Of a stretch of DNA of 64,000 bases, positions 25,641 to 35,899 are shown one piece after another. A program made the position numbers and the translations under genes. Origin of the DNA: Jacaranda mimosifolia (taxonomy: Eukaryota > Streptophyta > Magnoliopsida > Lamiales > Bignoniaceae); contig CM032126.1 in assembly GCA_018894105.1 (NCBI GenBank), positions 24,712,391 to 24,776,390 on the forward strand. The letters run 5' to 3'. The notes beneath the pieces were generated by a model. It saw only the letters and a program-made list of their open reading frames with translations. It did not search any database and was not told where the DNA came from. The first letter of the stretch is position 1. Every line of letters begins with the position of its first letter.

Positions 25641-26342
25641 CTATTACTTTCAGATAATTTTACAGTATAATTTTACCATATAATTTCAGGTAAAACGAAG
25701 TATAAACCCCAAAAAGGTGAAGTACAACTTTCATGTCTTTCAAGTACAAATCAGAAACTTCCCATCTCACAACAAAAATCATATATATATATATATATAT
25801 ATTAAATGGGTTCAAGTGTTTAACAACTAAAAAAGGAATAAAAACCCTAAACATGAGAAAATAGACAAGAAATAAGTGTAACACTAAAAAATTATGGATA
25901 TTTAAAACTGTAAATGCAGAAAACATACCTTTGTTTCTTTTGCTCACTTCTTTTTGTACTTCGCTTCTTGTTGCCGCTGTTTCCCCTTCCATTGTTGCAG
26001 AAAAATGACAGAAAATTTGGTGTCTTTTTTTTTTTTTTCCTTGCGTCAATGGCAGAGGAACAGTTTCGCGCCATTTTGTTTGGCCGCTTGGAGAGGTCGT
26101 CGATTTCAGGGGAAAAAAAGAAAAAAGGAAAGCATTCTTCTTGAAGAGACAAATGCATTTCTCAGGCATTTTTGTTGTTTTTTCCAGCTACAAGGATATA
26201 TTGATCATTTTAAAAGATATGTGGAGTGATTTTTAAGTTTTGTGAAAAAATAAAAAATTTAGTGTATAAAAATTTAAATGAAAATTGATCACTAAAATGA
26301 AAGTAATGTTAGAGACTTTTTTCTAATTTGCCATTAGTTTAT

Positions 26343-27911
26343 TGCATAATTAATTTTGCTTTTCGAGGGTCGGTGCCAGAATACACTGAAACGGCGTTAA
26401 ATTTGAACGATGGATCATGGAAGAGTCCGAAGTGGGCCGTCAGATTTGACGGTGATTGGACGGATCAAACTTGTGTGGGGGCCATCCTCGGATCTGCAGT
26501 CAAATTTATACGGTTGGTAATTGGTGTGAGACGAATGTACTTTTGTCTGCATTTGAAGTTTCTGGGCATTCTTTTAGGGAAGAATTTTATTTCAAAACCA
26601 TTAATAATATAATTATAGCCTTTTATATATTTAAATTTTAAAGATTTATAAACATATTTTTCAATTCAAAAAGTAGTTGCCACCAACTTTCTAATTCTGC
26701 TATGTTAGATCCTTTTGAATGGATTTTTTCATTATAAAGAAGCTATTCAACACATTTTTTATGTACCAATAAGTACTACTATATATATTAAATTTGAATT
26801 AAGTTTAAAATCAATTTATATTAATTGACTTTCTTTATTACTGCTAGCAAATACTAGTATTTTTTATTTTGGATCTTTTAATCATTTTGAGATTTGGACC
26901 CTTTTTTTATTTTAAATTTTTATGATTTTCTGGCTGTATTATTCTTGGCCCGTTCTTATTTAGAAGTTCATGAACTGAATTTTTTTGGTGGAGTAGATTT
27001 TTCTAGTTCATAAATTATATAATTGCTAGTTTAAACTTTTTAAATTTTAAATATTAATTTAATTTGTTTTGAATCTATAGGAACATAAAAGTTGCATGTT
27101 AAATAACTTGATTTGAAAAAAAAAAAAAAAAAAGAGAGAGAAGATATGAAAAACAAAAGAATTAAAAGCTAAAATTAAAATTGCAGTTGATACAATTTAT
27201 CATCTTGATAAATCCAAAGAAAAAAAAAATGAAAACTCTATTTGTTTAATCTTTAGTCTAAGAAACAAATAGTAATTTAGTCCAAATCATTGAATTTTGA
27301 AAATATTAGTAAAAAGATTATGCTCAACTTTTCAAATGAATAGCTGGTAGAACGAGTCTTCTAGAATAAAGTTTATGAAATTATAGGACAAAAATTTAGT
27401 TTAGGAGGATTCCGGTGTTTTTTTATCCTTCTGCATTCTTTGAAAATTACTTTCATACTTTCAATTCTCTTTATTGCAATATCCAATGTTCAAACATTAA
27501 TAATTTTTTTTGATGAAAGTAAAAAAATTAAAAAGCTTTGGATATTTTTAATTCTAATAAAATATATTTTATGAAATGATTTAGAATTTATTGGAAAATG
27601 TGGAATTAAAAATATTCCCACAATATTTACAAAAACAAAAATGTATTTAGATTAATTGATACAGAGTTTGATCAATTGAATAAATGGATCTATTGATGTA
27701 TAAAATTAAAAATCCACTTATTTCATTTTACTCATTTTCAAACTTATAATCAAGAATATTTTTGTGGGGAAAAACGTAAAATTTTATGAATATGTCATGT
27801 GGGATTTTAATTACAGTATGTAGCTTTTATAGTACTGAAAGTCGATCATTGAAGGAGATGGTGAGCACGAAAATTTTCTTTGATACTATAGACCAAAGTT
27901 AGAGAAATAAG
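26343..27911. other. AT-rich spacer, no gene
   Basis: A GC-richer patch at 26,365-26,530 has a 94-codon ORF (26,328-26,612) without recognisable motifs. The rest is A/T-rich with poly-A runs. No repeat boundary was assigned. Confidence 0.4.
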
Positions 27912-27921
27912 GAATATTTTT
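27912..27921. repeat. left 10-bp target-site duplication of MULE
   Basis: gaatattttt; an identical copy at 34,807-34,816 directly abuts the right terminal repeat. Confidence 0.9.
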
Positions 27922-28021
27922 GGGAGAATTGCATATATCACCCCTGTGAAAATTCGAAATAGCTGATAACCCCATGTGAAAATTTAAATGTCTAATAACT
28001 CCCCATGATCTAATAAAAATA
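27922..28021 (+). repeat. left terminal inverted repeat of MULE
   Basis: Matches the reverse complement of 34,707-34,806 with about five mismatches. It contains the paired motifs acccctgtgaaaattc and tgataaccccatgtgaaaa, an internal short direct repeat of tgtgaaaatt. Confidence 0.93.
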
Positions 28022-28228
28022 ACTCAACGCATCCAATTTGGGGCAATGTATTAGACGCACATATAAATGTGACTGGGACTTGAATTTGCGTGGTGCAATG
28101 ACTTGAATACCCTTGCTTGGTAATATGAAAATAAAATTAGATGAAAGTTGGCCATTTCTTCCCATTCTCATCTCCTTCCGCCAAGGTCCCTAAATCTGCC
28201 AAATTTGTTGCTTTAATTTTGTCCAAAA

Positions 28229-28666
28229 ATGTCATCATTGCATAGTAGTAGGTCAAAGAAGAAATGCTCTTTGAAACCATCACTGGATCTAAGGTATGCA
28301 TCCACTCCACTATGTGATTGCAATATGAAAGCTGCCATTAGAGTTGTGGAGTCTCAAAAAAAAGCATCAAAGGGGAGGCTTTACAATTGTTTGCATCAGA
28401 GGTGTAGCTTTTTCAGTTGGTGTTCTCTAGAGACTGCAACTTGGGCACCATTAGGAGTTCCTGTAACGTATCCAACTGAAGGCTCATGTTTTATACACAT
28501 GGATGGGTTGTCTGATGGGTTTAGTGATGTGGACAAAGACGTGCATAAAGAGGTGTCTAGTGTGTCAAGGGTTGTTCCCCAAAATCATGGCAACTATCCC
28601 CCTGTCCCTTGGATCTTCACAGCTGCTTTGTTCTTCATTGTTGTTTTATTGTTGTTGAAGAATTGA
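28229..28666 (+). CDS. GRF-type zinc finger protein with C-terminal membrane helix, carried by MULE
   Basis: Intact single-exon ORF, 145 aa, ATG at 28,229. Residues ~26-66 form a GRF zinc finger: C29 and C31 (PLCDC), then the GRLYNC segment with C54, then C59 followed by FFSW. GRF fingers bind single-stranded nucleic acid in other proteins. Residues ~126-144 (PWIFTAALFFIVVLLLLKN) form a single hydrophobic segment, so the protein is probably tail-anchored with the finger in the cytosol. Short GRF proteins with this layout are common, largely uncharacterised plant proteins. It lies ~210 bp inside the left terminal repeat and converges with the transposase on the other strand. It has no premature stop, in contrast to the transposase. 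Expression is unknown; it could be an element gene or a captured host gene. Confidence 0.72.
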   Translation: MSSLHSSRSKKKCSLKPSLDLRYASTPLCDCNMKAAIRVVESQKKASKGRLYNCLHQRCSFFSWCSLETATWAPLGVPVTYPTEGSCFIHMDGLSDGFSDVDKDVHKEVSSVSRVVPQNHGNYPPVPWIFTAALFFIVVLLLLKN

Positions 28667-29639
28667 GAAAATGTGTAAGGGAGTGTAAGTGTTGTTGGCA
28701 TTGTGTCTTATGTAATTCTCCTGAAATTGAATGGAATGCACATCAACTTTTTCATCATAATGGAATGAGTATGTTTTGTGCAATTGATTTTTTGTGGAGT
28801 GTATTTGGTTTCATCATAATATTTGTGGAGTGCAATTGGTTTTTTGTGCAATTAGAAGCAAATGGCAATGTGCAATCTCCCATGGATCATATGTGCAAAA
28901 TGCTAAAATCAAAGCACAAGTGAAACAGGGGATGCAAAGCAAATCAAATGACATTAACCCTCTAGTAGGCCAAATGAGTTACAACTTACATAGGATTTCA
29001 TAGGTGAAGCAGGGGATACAAAAATGAATCCGGATAAGACTAATAGAAAGCAATTGAAATGGAATGAAATATCATAATATCACCAACTTCAGCAATCAAT
29101 CCATATAACCAACAAACTAAAAGTACATAAAAAAACTATTGCATCCATAACCCAAAACATCTCAACACAGAGTATTCATAACATAAATACAAAAACATAA
29201 GGTTGATCCAAGAAGCAGTGTAAAAAATCATCCATAAACTAAAATTCAGTTAGACCCATCACCAACTACAAATATTCACTATCTTTTTCTCTTTGTCTAG
29301 CCCTCTTCCTTATATTATCCAGAAATTGATCCAATCTTGGCATCGTCACTCTTGGAAACCCTAAAGTAGATGGATTTCCCACCCTTGCAGCTAAGTTAGA
29401 GGTGCCCGTTAGTGCTGAACTACATTAGCACTTTCTCTTACCACTGATCCTGCAACTCCACCACAACCATCTGTTGCAGGTGACCTAGGAGCTGCACTCC
29501 CACCAACATCATCCCTTTTCCCCAGTAATACATTGTTCCGCCTGCTTATGTATAGTCTCCCCCTGGCTCCTTGGCTATTCTGTTTCAATTAAATTTGAAC
29601 ATTCAACTATATATTCTACATACTTAAGAAAGGTGTAAA

Positions 29640-32600
29640 ATTTTTAAATATAAACTATACTTACCTGTGCTTGAGGAGTATTATTTTGTGGCTGAGGAGG
29701 TCTTGGTGAGGCTTGAGGAGAATCCATCAGACCAGAGTTAGATTGTGAACCTTGGAGAGATAAAGGTCCTGGACAATTATCCTGCACAACTGCATTTGAA
29801 GCCCTTTCATATGACCCAGCACACGAAGCATGTGTAGTTGCAGACCCAAAAGATGAGTGTGAAGTAACATATGTTGAAGATGAAGCTGCCCCTCTTTAGT
29901 TTGTATTGGATGGTGCACTTTCTTGTCTCCCTTTGGCTTCATTTCTTCTCTGCCCTCCATTAGTCCTATGGGGTCTTCCTATTTGGCTTGACTGGAAAGT
30001 TTGGCTCATATTTTCCTGCTGTAATTAGAACAAATATAAAAAAAATATACTTATAAAAACAATGGAACTAGTTAATTAACTATTAAAATAATGATATTAC
30101 ATTATTTGATGGCTGCCTTGCTAATCTATTTTGAGATCTCCTTTGAGTATTTCTTTTCCTTTGAGTGGAATTTGTCTAACCAAGAGAAGATGGATGTGAC
30201 ATAGCTTGTGAGGTAGGTTGACTGGTAGGCTCTGAAATAAGGTGTGCCCTACTATCTTTTTGTCTCTCACTTGCTAGACCCTTTTTTTGCACAAAAAAAA
30301 AAAAACAAATATTGAAGAAGCATAAAGTTCAAAACATATATAAATAAATCCAACTAAGTCACTAACCTTTAGCAATTTGGAGTTAGGATGAATTGCATTT
30401 CTACAAGTCTCAATGTTGCGTCCAAGCTATAAGCACCTTGAGCAAGTATGTGTGAGGCCCTTCCTTGTGGACTATGAATGAACCTCATCTTGGCTTTTCC
30501 TCCTCATCTTCTTGGGCCTTCCTCTTTTTCTCTTGAAAGTTGGTGGCTGTAATGGAGTGTAACTCGTCTTGATGAAGCCATTTTGACCTCTAACTCCATG
30601 AATCATGTGGTCATACACTCTTAAATACATTTCTTTCTTATAGTATGCATCCACATAATCTTCAACATTATATCTTCTCTCAGATATTGCAGCGTATGCA
30701 TGCGGACAAAGATAACCATTCAATTAAAACATCCCACATGTACATGTACCCTTGTCCAATACAACCACACTTGTCTGTTGGTGAGAGGACCTCAAATTCA
30801 AACTGTCCACACCATCTTGGAACACAGTTTCTTGAAATCTTGAAAAGCTTCTCTAGTTTCCTCAGGATATTAGGGCACACTGATCCTCCAAAATTTTCAA
30901 TTCCTTGTCTTTTGACCTGAATCCTTATCATAAACCTCTCTCTAATCCATTCAAACATTGATGCAATTGGCTTATCCCTAGCTGCAAGAATATATCTATT
31001 GAATGATTCAGACAAATTGTTTACAAGAATATATGACTTACATCTTGTGGAGAAGTGAGATCTAGTCCAGTGAACTGGAGGTATTTTCCTGAGCCACTCT
31101 GCTGCAATTTCAACATTGACACTGACTTTGGGATCAACAGCTTCAATTTGCCTCATTGTTGCCTCAAACTCAGCCCTGTTGGCGGTACTTGCAGCCTTCC
31201 AAAATAATTTTTTCAACTCTTGAGAGCCATACTTCAATTTGAAGTTTGCATAGATGTGTCTTGAACAATATCTATGCTCACACCTTGGCATCAGCTCTTC
31301 AATTGCATTAATCAAGCCTTTTTATCTATCAGAAATGAATATCCATCTCAATTCTTCCTTTCCACCAATATCAAGTAACAGCTCTAACAAAAACCATGTC
31401 CATGTATCCTTATTTTCAATTCCAACAACAGCAATGGCAATGGGATACATATTATCATTACGATCCTTCCCAACTGCCACCAACAACTATCCACTATGTA
31501 TAGTTTTTAGGAAACATCCATCAAGTCCAATAATTGGTCTACAACCTGCCAGAAAGCCCCTTTTCATTGCATCAAGGCTAAAATACATCCTCTGAAATGT
31601 TGGTGTTTCCAAATCAGGATTTCTTCTTAGTATAAGCTTACTATTTATATTACTCCCCCTAACTGTCTCACAATAATCCTAAAGGATCTCATATTCCTTG
31701 CTATCTGCCCCCAATAATGTGTACATTGTAGTTCTCTTTGCCCTTAGCACCTTCAAAATGGTGAATTCAACACCAACTTTCCTTTTAAGTATCCCCTGCA
31801 GTTTGGTTAATCCTATATCTGGATCATCTTTAACAATTCTCTCAATTCTCTTAGCTAAATATTTGTAGTCAGCAAAAGAATTCACACTACCTCTGGCACA
31901 TATATGCTTGCCTTTCATGGTCTTCACTTGGAAAACATTTGTGCTCTGGCTTTGCACACTTTACTGTCACTCTATTGGTGTCTTTTTTTCATACTCCACG
32001 TCATATCCTTTTCTGACACACCAATCCTTCAGTACCTCTCTATACTCTCTAACTCCACTAAACTTCAAGCCCACAGTTAACTCAAACTTTTTCATGTTTT
32101 GCCCTTCTTTATGAAATGGATGTCTTGGAATGTCTTCATCTGAACCCTCTAAGCTCATTAAATCATTTTCTTCTCCTAGATCACTGTAACAAGCATCTTC
32201 TATTGCTGCAGTTGGTTTCTTCCTTCTATTCAAGCCTTTTGATAATTTCTACCCATTTTCTTCATCTTATGAAGCAATTCTTTCTTAGAAAGATGTCTGC
32301 TCATGAAGATGTCATCTGCATCTGACCCTTCTATGTCCTCAAAAGCTTCACTAGGTGTTTTTGATTCAGTTTCTGTTGACTCTTCTTATGATAAACACAC
32401 ATAATCTAAATCACTGGAGTTAGACATAAATTCTTGATCTTCTTCTTCATCCTCGTTCTCCATATCAGCTGCAACTCTTTTTCCTCTATCTTGATTCTTT
32501 GTACAATTAGATTGGTCAGACCTTTGCTTGGTTTTTTGTCTTCTTGACTATCTTGTATTTGGTACACTTGACCTTGAATTCATCTCTTCAGAGTTCTGCT

Positions 32601-33423
32601 CTGAATTGGCCCAAACAAATTCAATCTTTGTATTTTGGCTCTCTCCACCTAAAGCTTCAATACCAGCCTCTAGATCTTGGCTTTGATCACCCAAAAGTTT
32701 ATGAACATTGTCAGTTTCAATCTCTGTGTGTTCTTGTTGATCACTCAATCCACATTCAACTTGTTGAGCTTGTTTATTAGCTTCCTCATGCACTGCCTTA
32801 GCTGACCCTCTTTGATCTTCATGTACTGACTCAGCTTCTTGAGGACCATTTTCACACATTCTATCATGCAGTTGAACATCAACTTGAATATCATCATGTT
32901 CCTCCACATCATTATTATTTTGTGCACCATTTGCCTCCATTGAATAGCCTTAAGTTGCAGTCTCTTCATAATTGCCATTGAAATTGATGTCTTTCAATAG
33001 ATCATCTATGTTGCTTCTCAAAGGCTCCCTCAAATTGTCATCCTCCAATTTGTTAATGGCATCTTCATTGAGCATAATGTTCCCTTGAGTGTCTATAACA
33101 TGTAAAGGCTCTGCTTGATTGATATCCACATACAAAGTACATTTTGGCTTCCCTTTGAAGTATCGAATCAGATCACATATTCCGGAATCTCCACTGCAAA
33201 GCCTCAATCCATTTTCCATTGGCATGCCTGGGATGACATAATAGAAGTCCACATTTACTGCTTTCTCCTCAATCCAAGTGTCGAGTTCATATAAGAAGTC
33301 TTGGTTCAGGTAATCTAAATTCAGCCTTGGGAAGTCATGCCTTGAACCTCCAACATATCTGGTTACAGGAGATCTCTCCAATCTACCTCCCACATGCATG
33401 GTAGGGTGGACTAATGGCTCCAT
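29640..33423 (-). pseudogene. mudrA-like MULE transposase, decayed
   Basis: Fragments in order on the minus strand: an N-terminal PB1-like domain typical of plant MULE proteins (33,423-32,950; VGGRLERSP, YVGG); an acidic linker (32,940-32,300); the MuDR DNA-binding-type domain (32,233-31,700; FSGVREYREVLKDWCVRKGY, FQVKTM); the transposase core (31,650-30,750; IIGLDGCFLKT, GIENKDTWTWFL, CSRHIYANFK, NNLSESFN); a SWIM finger (CPHA, about 30,705); a zinc knuckle (30,445-30,400; CSRC, ETC); and a low-complexity tail probably split by introns (30,290-29,640). At least eleven in-frame TAA/TAG stops and about three frameshifts (near 32,250, 31,970 and 30,750) disable it. The left boundary is approximate. 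Confidence 0.88.
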
Positions 33424-34706
33424 AATTAATGATTTGTACAAATTAACTTATACAATGTTAGCAAAATGACAAAATGATAATGCAACTTAGAAATGATCAC
33501 ATTCCCAAATAATATCTGCATTAAATAAGCTAAGTGCCATAGAGCATAAAATAAACAAAGCCATCAAACAACTACCAAAGACAAATTAAGTTCATTATAA
33601 GGGACCACCAAAAAACTATTAATAAACATAAAGAGTAATAGACATAAGACACACTCACAACAAATAATTCAATAATAAGACCTTTATGGGACTACTAAAG
33701 ACAGATTACTAAATATCTGTAATAACAAACATGGAACCCCACTCTCAATAAATTAATAAACAATACGAGATCAAAAAAACACATGTGTTTTCACTAATAG
33801 TTAATATTCTATACACATCATATTCTTCACTAATAGCTCTTAATTAGCAATTCTCACTATAGGACCACTAAGTCTTTTAAATCAAACATGGAACATTACA
33901 ACAAATAAATAAACAATAAGAAACTAGAAATAAACAATTACTTTCAGTAAAAGTTAATATTCAATTGCTTTCACTAAATAAAAAATTACTTTCACTAAAT
34001 AAACAAGAAATCAGAAATAAACAATTGCTTTCATTAAATAAACAATTGTTGTCACTAAAAGTTAATAATCAAATAGGGGACATCACTAACATCATATCCT
34101 TTACCAAGGTCATCATCCTTTGACTAACAGACAAGGGTTAACAAAACAAATATGTATTTTCCATTCAAAAGCACCTATAGTACAAAAGATTAAACAAAAT
34201 GAAAACCTAAAATAATTCGACAGTTTATGCCCCACATTATGGGACCACATGAAACCCAAAGCAAGCAGCCCTGAAGCACATTGTTGTTACTTCAAATATA
34301 TACAAACAAACAAAACATATACATGCAAGTATAACCATATAAATACATTCAAACATAAATGAAGATGAACCTTTACCTATAAATTTCCTTCTTCGACTCT
34401 GCGACAGTCCTTTGCCTCATGCCCTAGATGTTTTAAGGCTCTATCTCGCATTGACCATATTAATCCCGATAATGATGAAACACCAATTCTTGATATGTAT
34501 GGGTTATTGATTCTTTCAAAATTACAGTTCTTGATTTGGGGATTTTAGGGTTTTTCAGTGCTGGGAAGTGAGGGGATTTAGGGAGAATTGAAGAATATGG
34601 GGAAATTGGTTTGCAGGTGAACGTTGACCAAATTTAATAAATATAAGGGTATTATTGTTCTAATAGGTTAAAATTTGACATTAAGTTTGGGTTGGGGCAC
34701 GTGAAT

Positions 34707-34806
34707 TATTTTTATTAGATCATGGAGAGTTATTAGACATTTAAATTTTCACAGGGGGTTATCAGCTATTTTGAATTTTCACAGGGGTGATATATGCAAT
34801 TTACCC
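34707..34806 (-). repeat. right terminal inverted repeat of MULE
   Basis: Inverted partner of 27,922-28,021; ends ttaccc at 34,806 and is followed directly by the gaatattttt target duplication. Confidence 0.93.
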
Positions 34807-34895
34807 GAATATTTTTATTACTGTCACTTGAAAGTGTGTGAAATAAAATAATGGAAGATTTATAAGGGATTGAAGAGAAGGATACAATTACTCTT

Positions 34896-35360
34896 AGGGC
34901 TTGTTTGCTTGGGCATATAGGATTATGATGGATTAATATGCTAGTGATACATAAGTTAGAAATGGTATCCAAAATCATGTAATATATTGTTTGCTTGGAT
35001 TTTAGAAATTAGTGATATCCCATGCTTAATACTATCTAATGTTTGGTTGGCAAGATTGCTCAATGTGATTACACTCTGTAATGTCCAAAATGTCCTAACT
35101 TTTAAGAAGGTAAATTTCCAAACTTTGGCAGAAGGCGTTGAGGATAGGGTTTTTATGAGGGTAAGAATGTTATTTTCATTTTTTATTAGATCAAATTTGA
35201 AAGGATGGAAAATGGATCAAGCCGATCCATAAACCAACCTGGCCTATGATACTATGTCGGGCTGCAAAGGTATTATGGGCCATAAAAAATGTGAAGCAAA
35301 TAAGAGATAAAATTTGAAAATGAATCTATCAAACTTTATCCAATGAAGCAAACTAGCCCT
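34896..35360. mobile_element. MITE with AGGGCTTGTTTGCTT ends
   Basis: A 465-bp segment starting AGGGCTTGTTTGCTT and ending AAGCAAACTAGCCCT, an inverted repeat with one mismatch. The adjoining bases (ctt / caa, or TTA / TCA if the first base belongs to the duplication) fit a decayed 3-bp target site of PIF/Harbinger type. The 81-codon plus-strand ORF at 34,987-35,232 inside it has no domain. The element lies 79 bp from the MULE's right target duplication. Confidence 0.6.
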
Positions 35361-35899
35361 CAAGGTTTATATCCTTAGAGTGTTTCTTCATGGGCTCTTA
35401 GAGCTAAATTACTTACTATATCAAATAAGGGCTTGGTGTTTTTATGCTAATATGAATGATTTGGTGGTCCTGATGTAGAATACATCAAATAGTTCTTTGT
35501 TTCTAAGTGAATCTTTATGAAATAAGTGAGAGTATAGATCTTCTTTGATTGATGTGCATCCAAAGCTTTATCAAATCCCACAAAATTTAAGGTAAGGATC
35601 ATGAGTACTCTAGGTAATTGATCTCTTTTATTGTTTTGAAAGAATTTTTTTTCCTTTCTTATTCCTTTTTAGCTGATATTTTTCCCATCTAACCAAATTC
35701 AAATCACCTATGTCATGAAGTAGAGCTTCACCACAGGAGTAAGAGGATAGGAAAGAAGGGTGGGATGGTTGAGTAGGCCATGAGGCTTGGAGGTGCAATC
35801 CATGTGCCTCATTATTTAGCAAGGGCAATATACCCTTAGCCAAAAGGCACGACTTGCATTACGTTAATTTTCTTTTCACACTATGCTCCTTTAGGGTGT

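Larger units (their letters stand above)
21564..26333. mobile_element. non-autonomous Mutator-like element packed with inverted repeat arrays
   Basis: The element is 4,770 bp. Its left end GGGGCACTTACTAAAAAGT aligns without gaps to the reverse complement of its right end TGGCAAATTAGAAAAAAGT, and weaker inverted similarity continues for roughly 130 bp (shared blocks: cattt-aatttttata, aaaatt-ttagagat / aaacttaaaaat, a tatccttgtag-like block). A perfect 9-bp target duplication flanks it; 9 bp plus long degenerate inverted repeats fits the Mutator superfamily. There is no transposase ORF. The interior is an ~87-bp array (22,100-22,615), a TGTACTTCA-rich middle section and a second, oppositely oriented array (24,480-25,640). 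Short GC-richer patches at 21,860-21,930 and 26,040-26,110 are unrecognised. The terminal repeats are old enough that the class call is an inference. Confidence 0.65.
27922..34806 (-). mobile_element. Mutator-like element (MULE) with long terminal inverted repeats
   Basis: The element is 6,885 bp, bounded by ~100-bp terminal inverted repeats (27,922-28,021 and 34,707-34,806) that differ at about five positions by eye and start GGG-(A/T)-(G/A)-AATTGCATATATCA. It is flanked by a 10-bp direct repeat. It contains a mudrA-type transposase pseudogene on the minus strand (about 29,640-33,423) and an intact GRF-zinc-finger ORF on the plus strand (28,229-28,666). The sections 28,670-29,640 and 33,430-34,700 have no gene; the latter is AT-rich and includes runs of taaacaattgctttcac repeats. 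The near-identical ends suggest moderately recent insertion, yet the transposase is broken, so the copy may have been mobilised in trans. Confidence 0.93.

Noticed and set aside
25660..26169. 169-codon minus-strand ORF at the right end of the array element
   Set aside because: Low-complexity F/K-rich sequence with other open frames on both strands over the same bases; part is translated array repeat.
29896..32952. Idea that the MULE uses TAA/TAG as glutamine codons (a ciliate-like code)
   Set aside because: The host clathrin gene ends with TAA, the frame is also broken by shifts, and methylation-driven C-to-T change or read error explains the pattern more simply.
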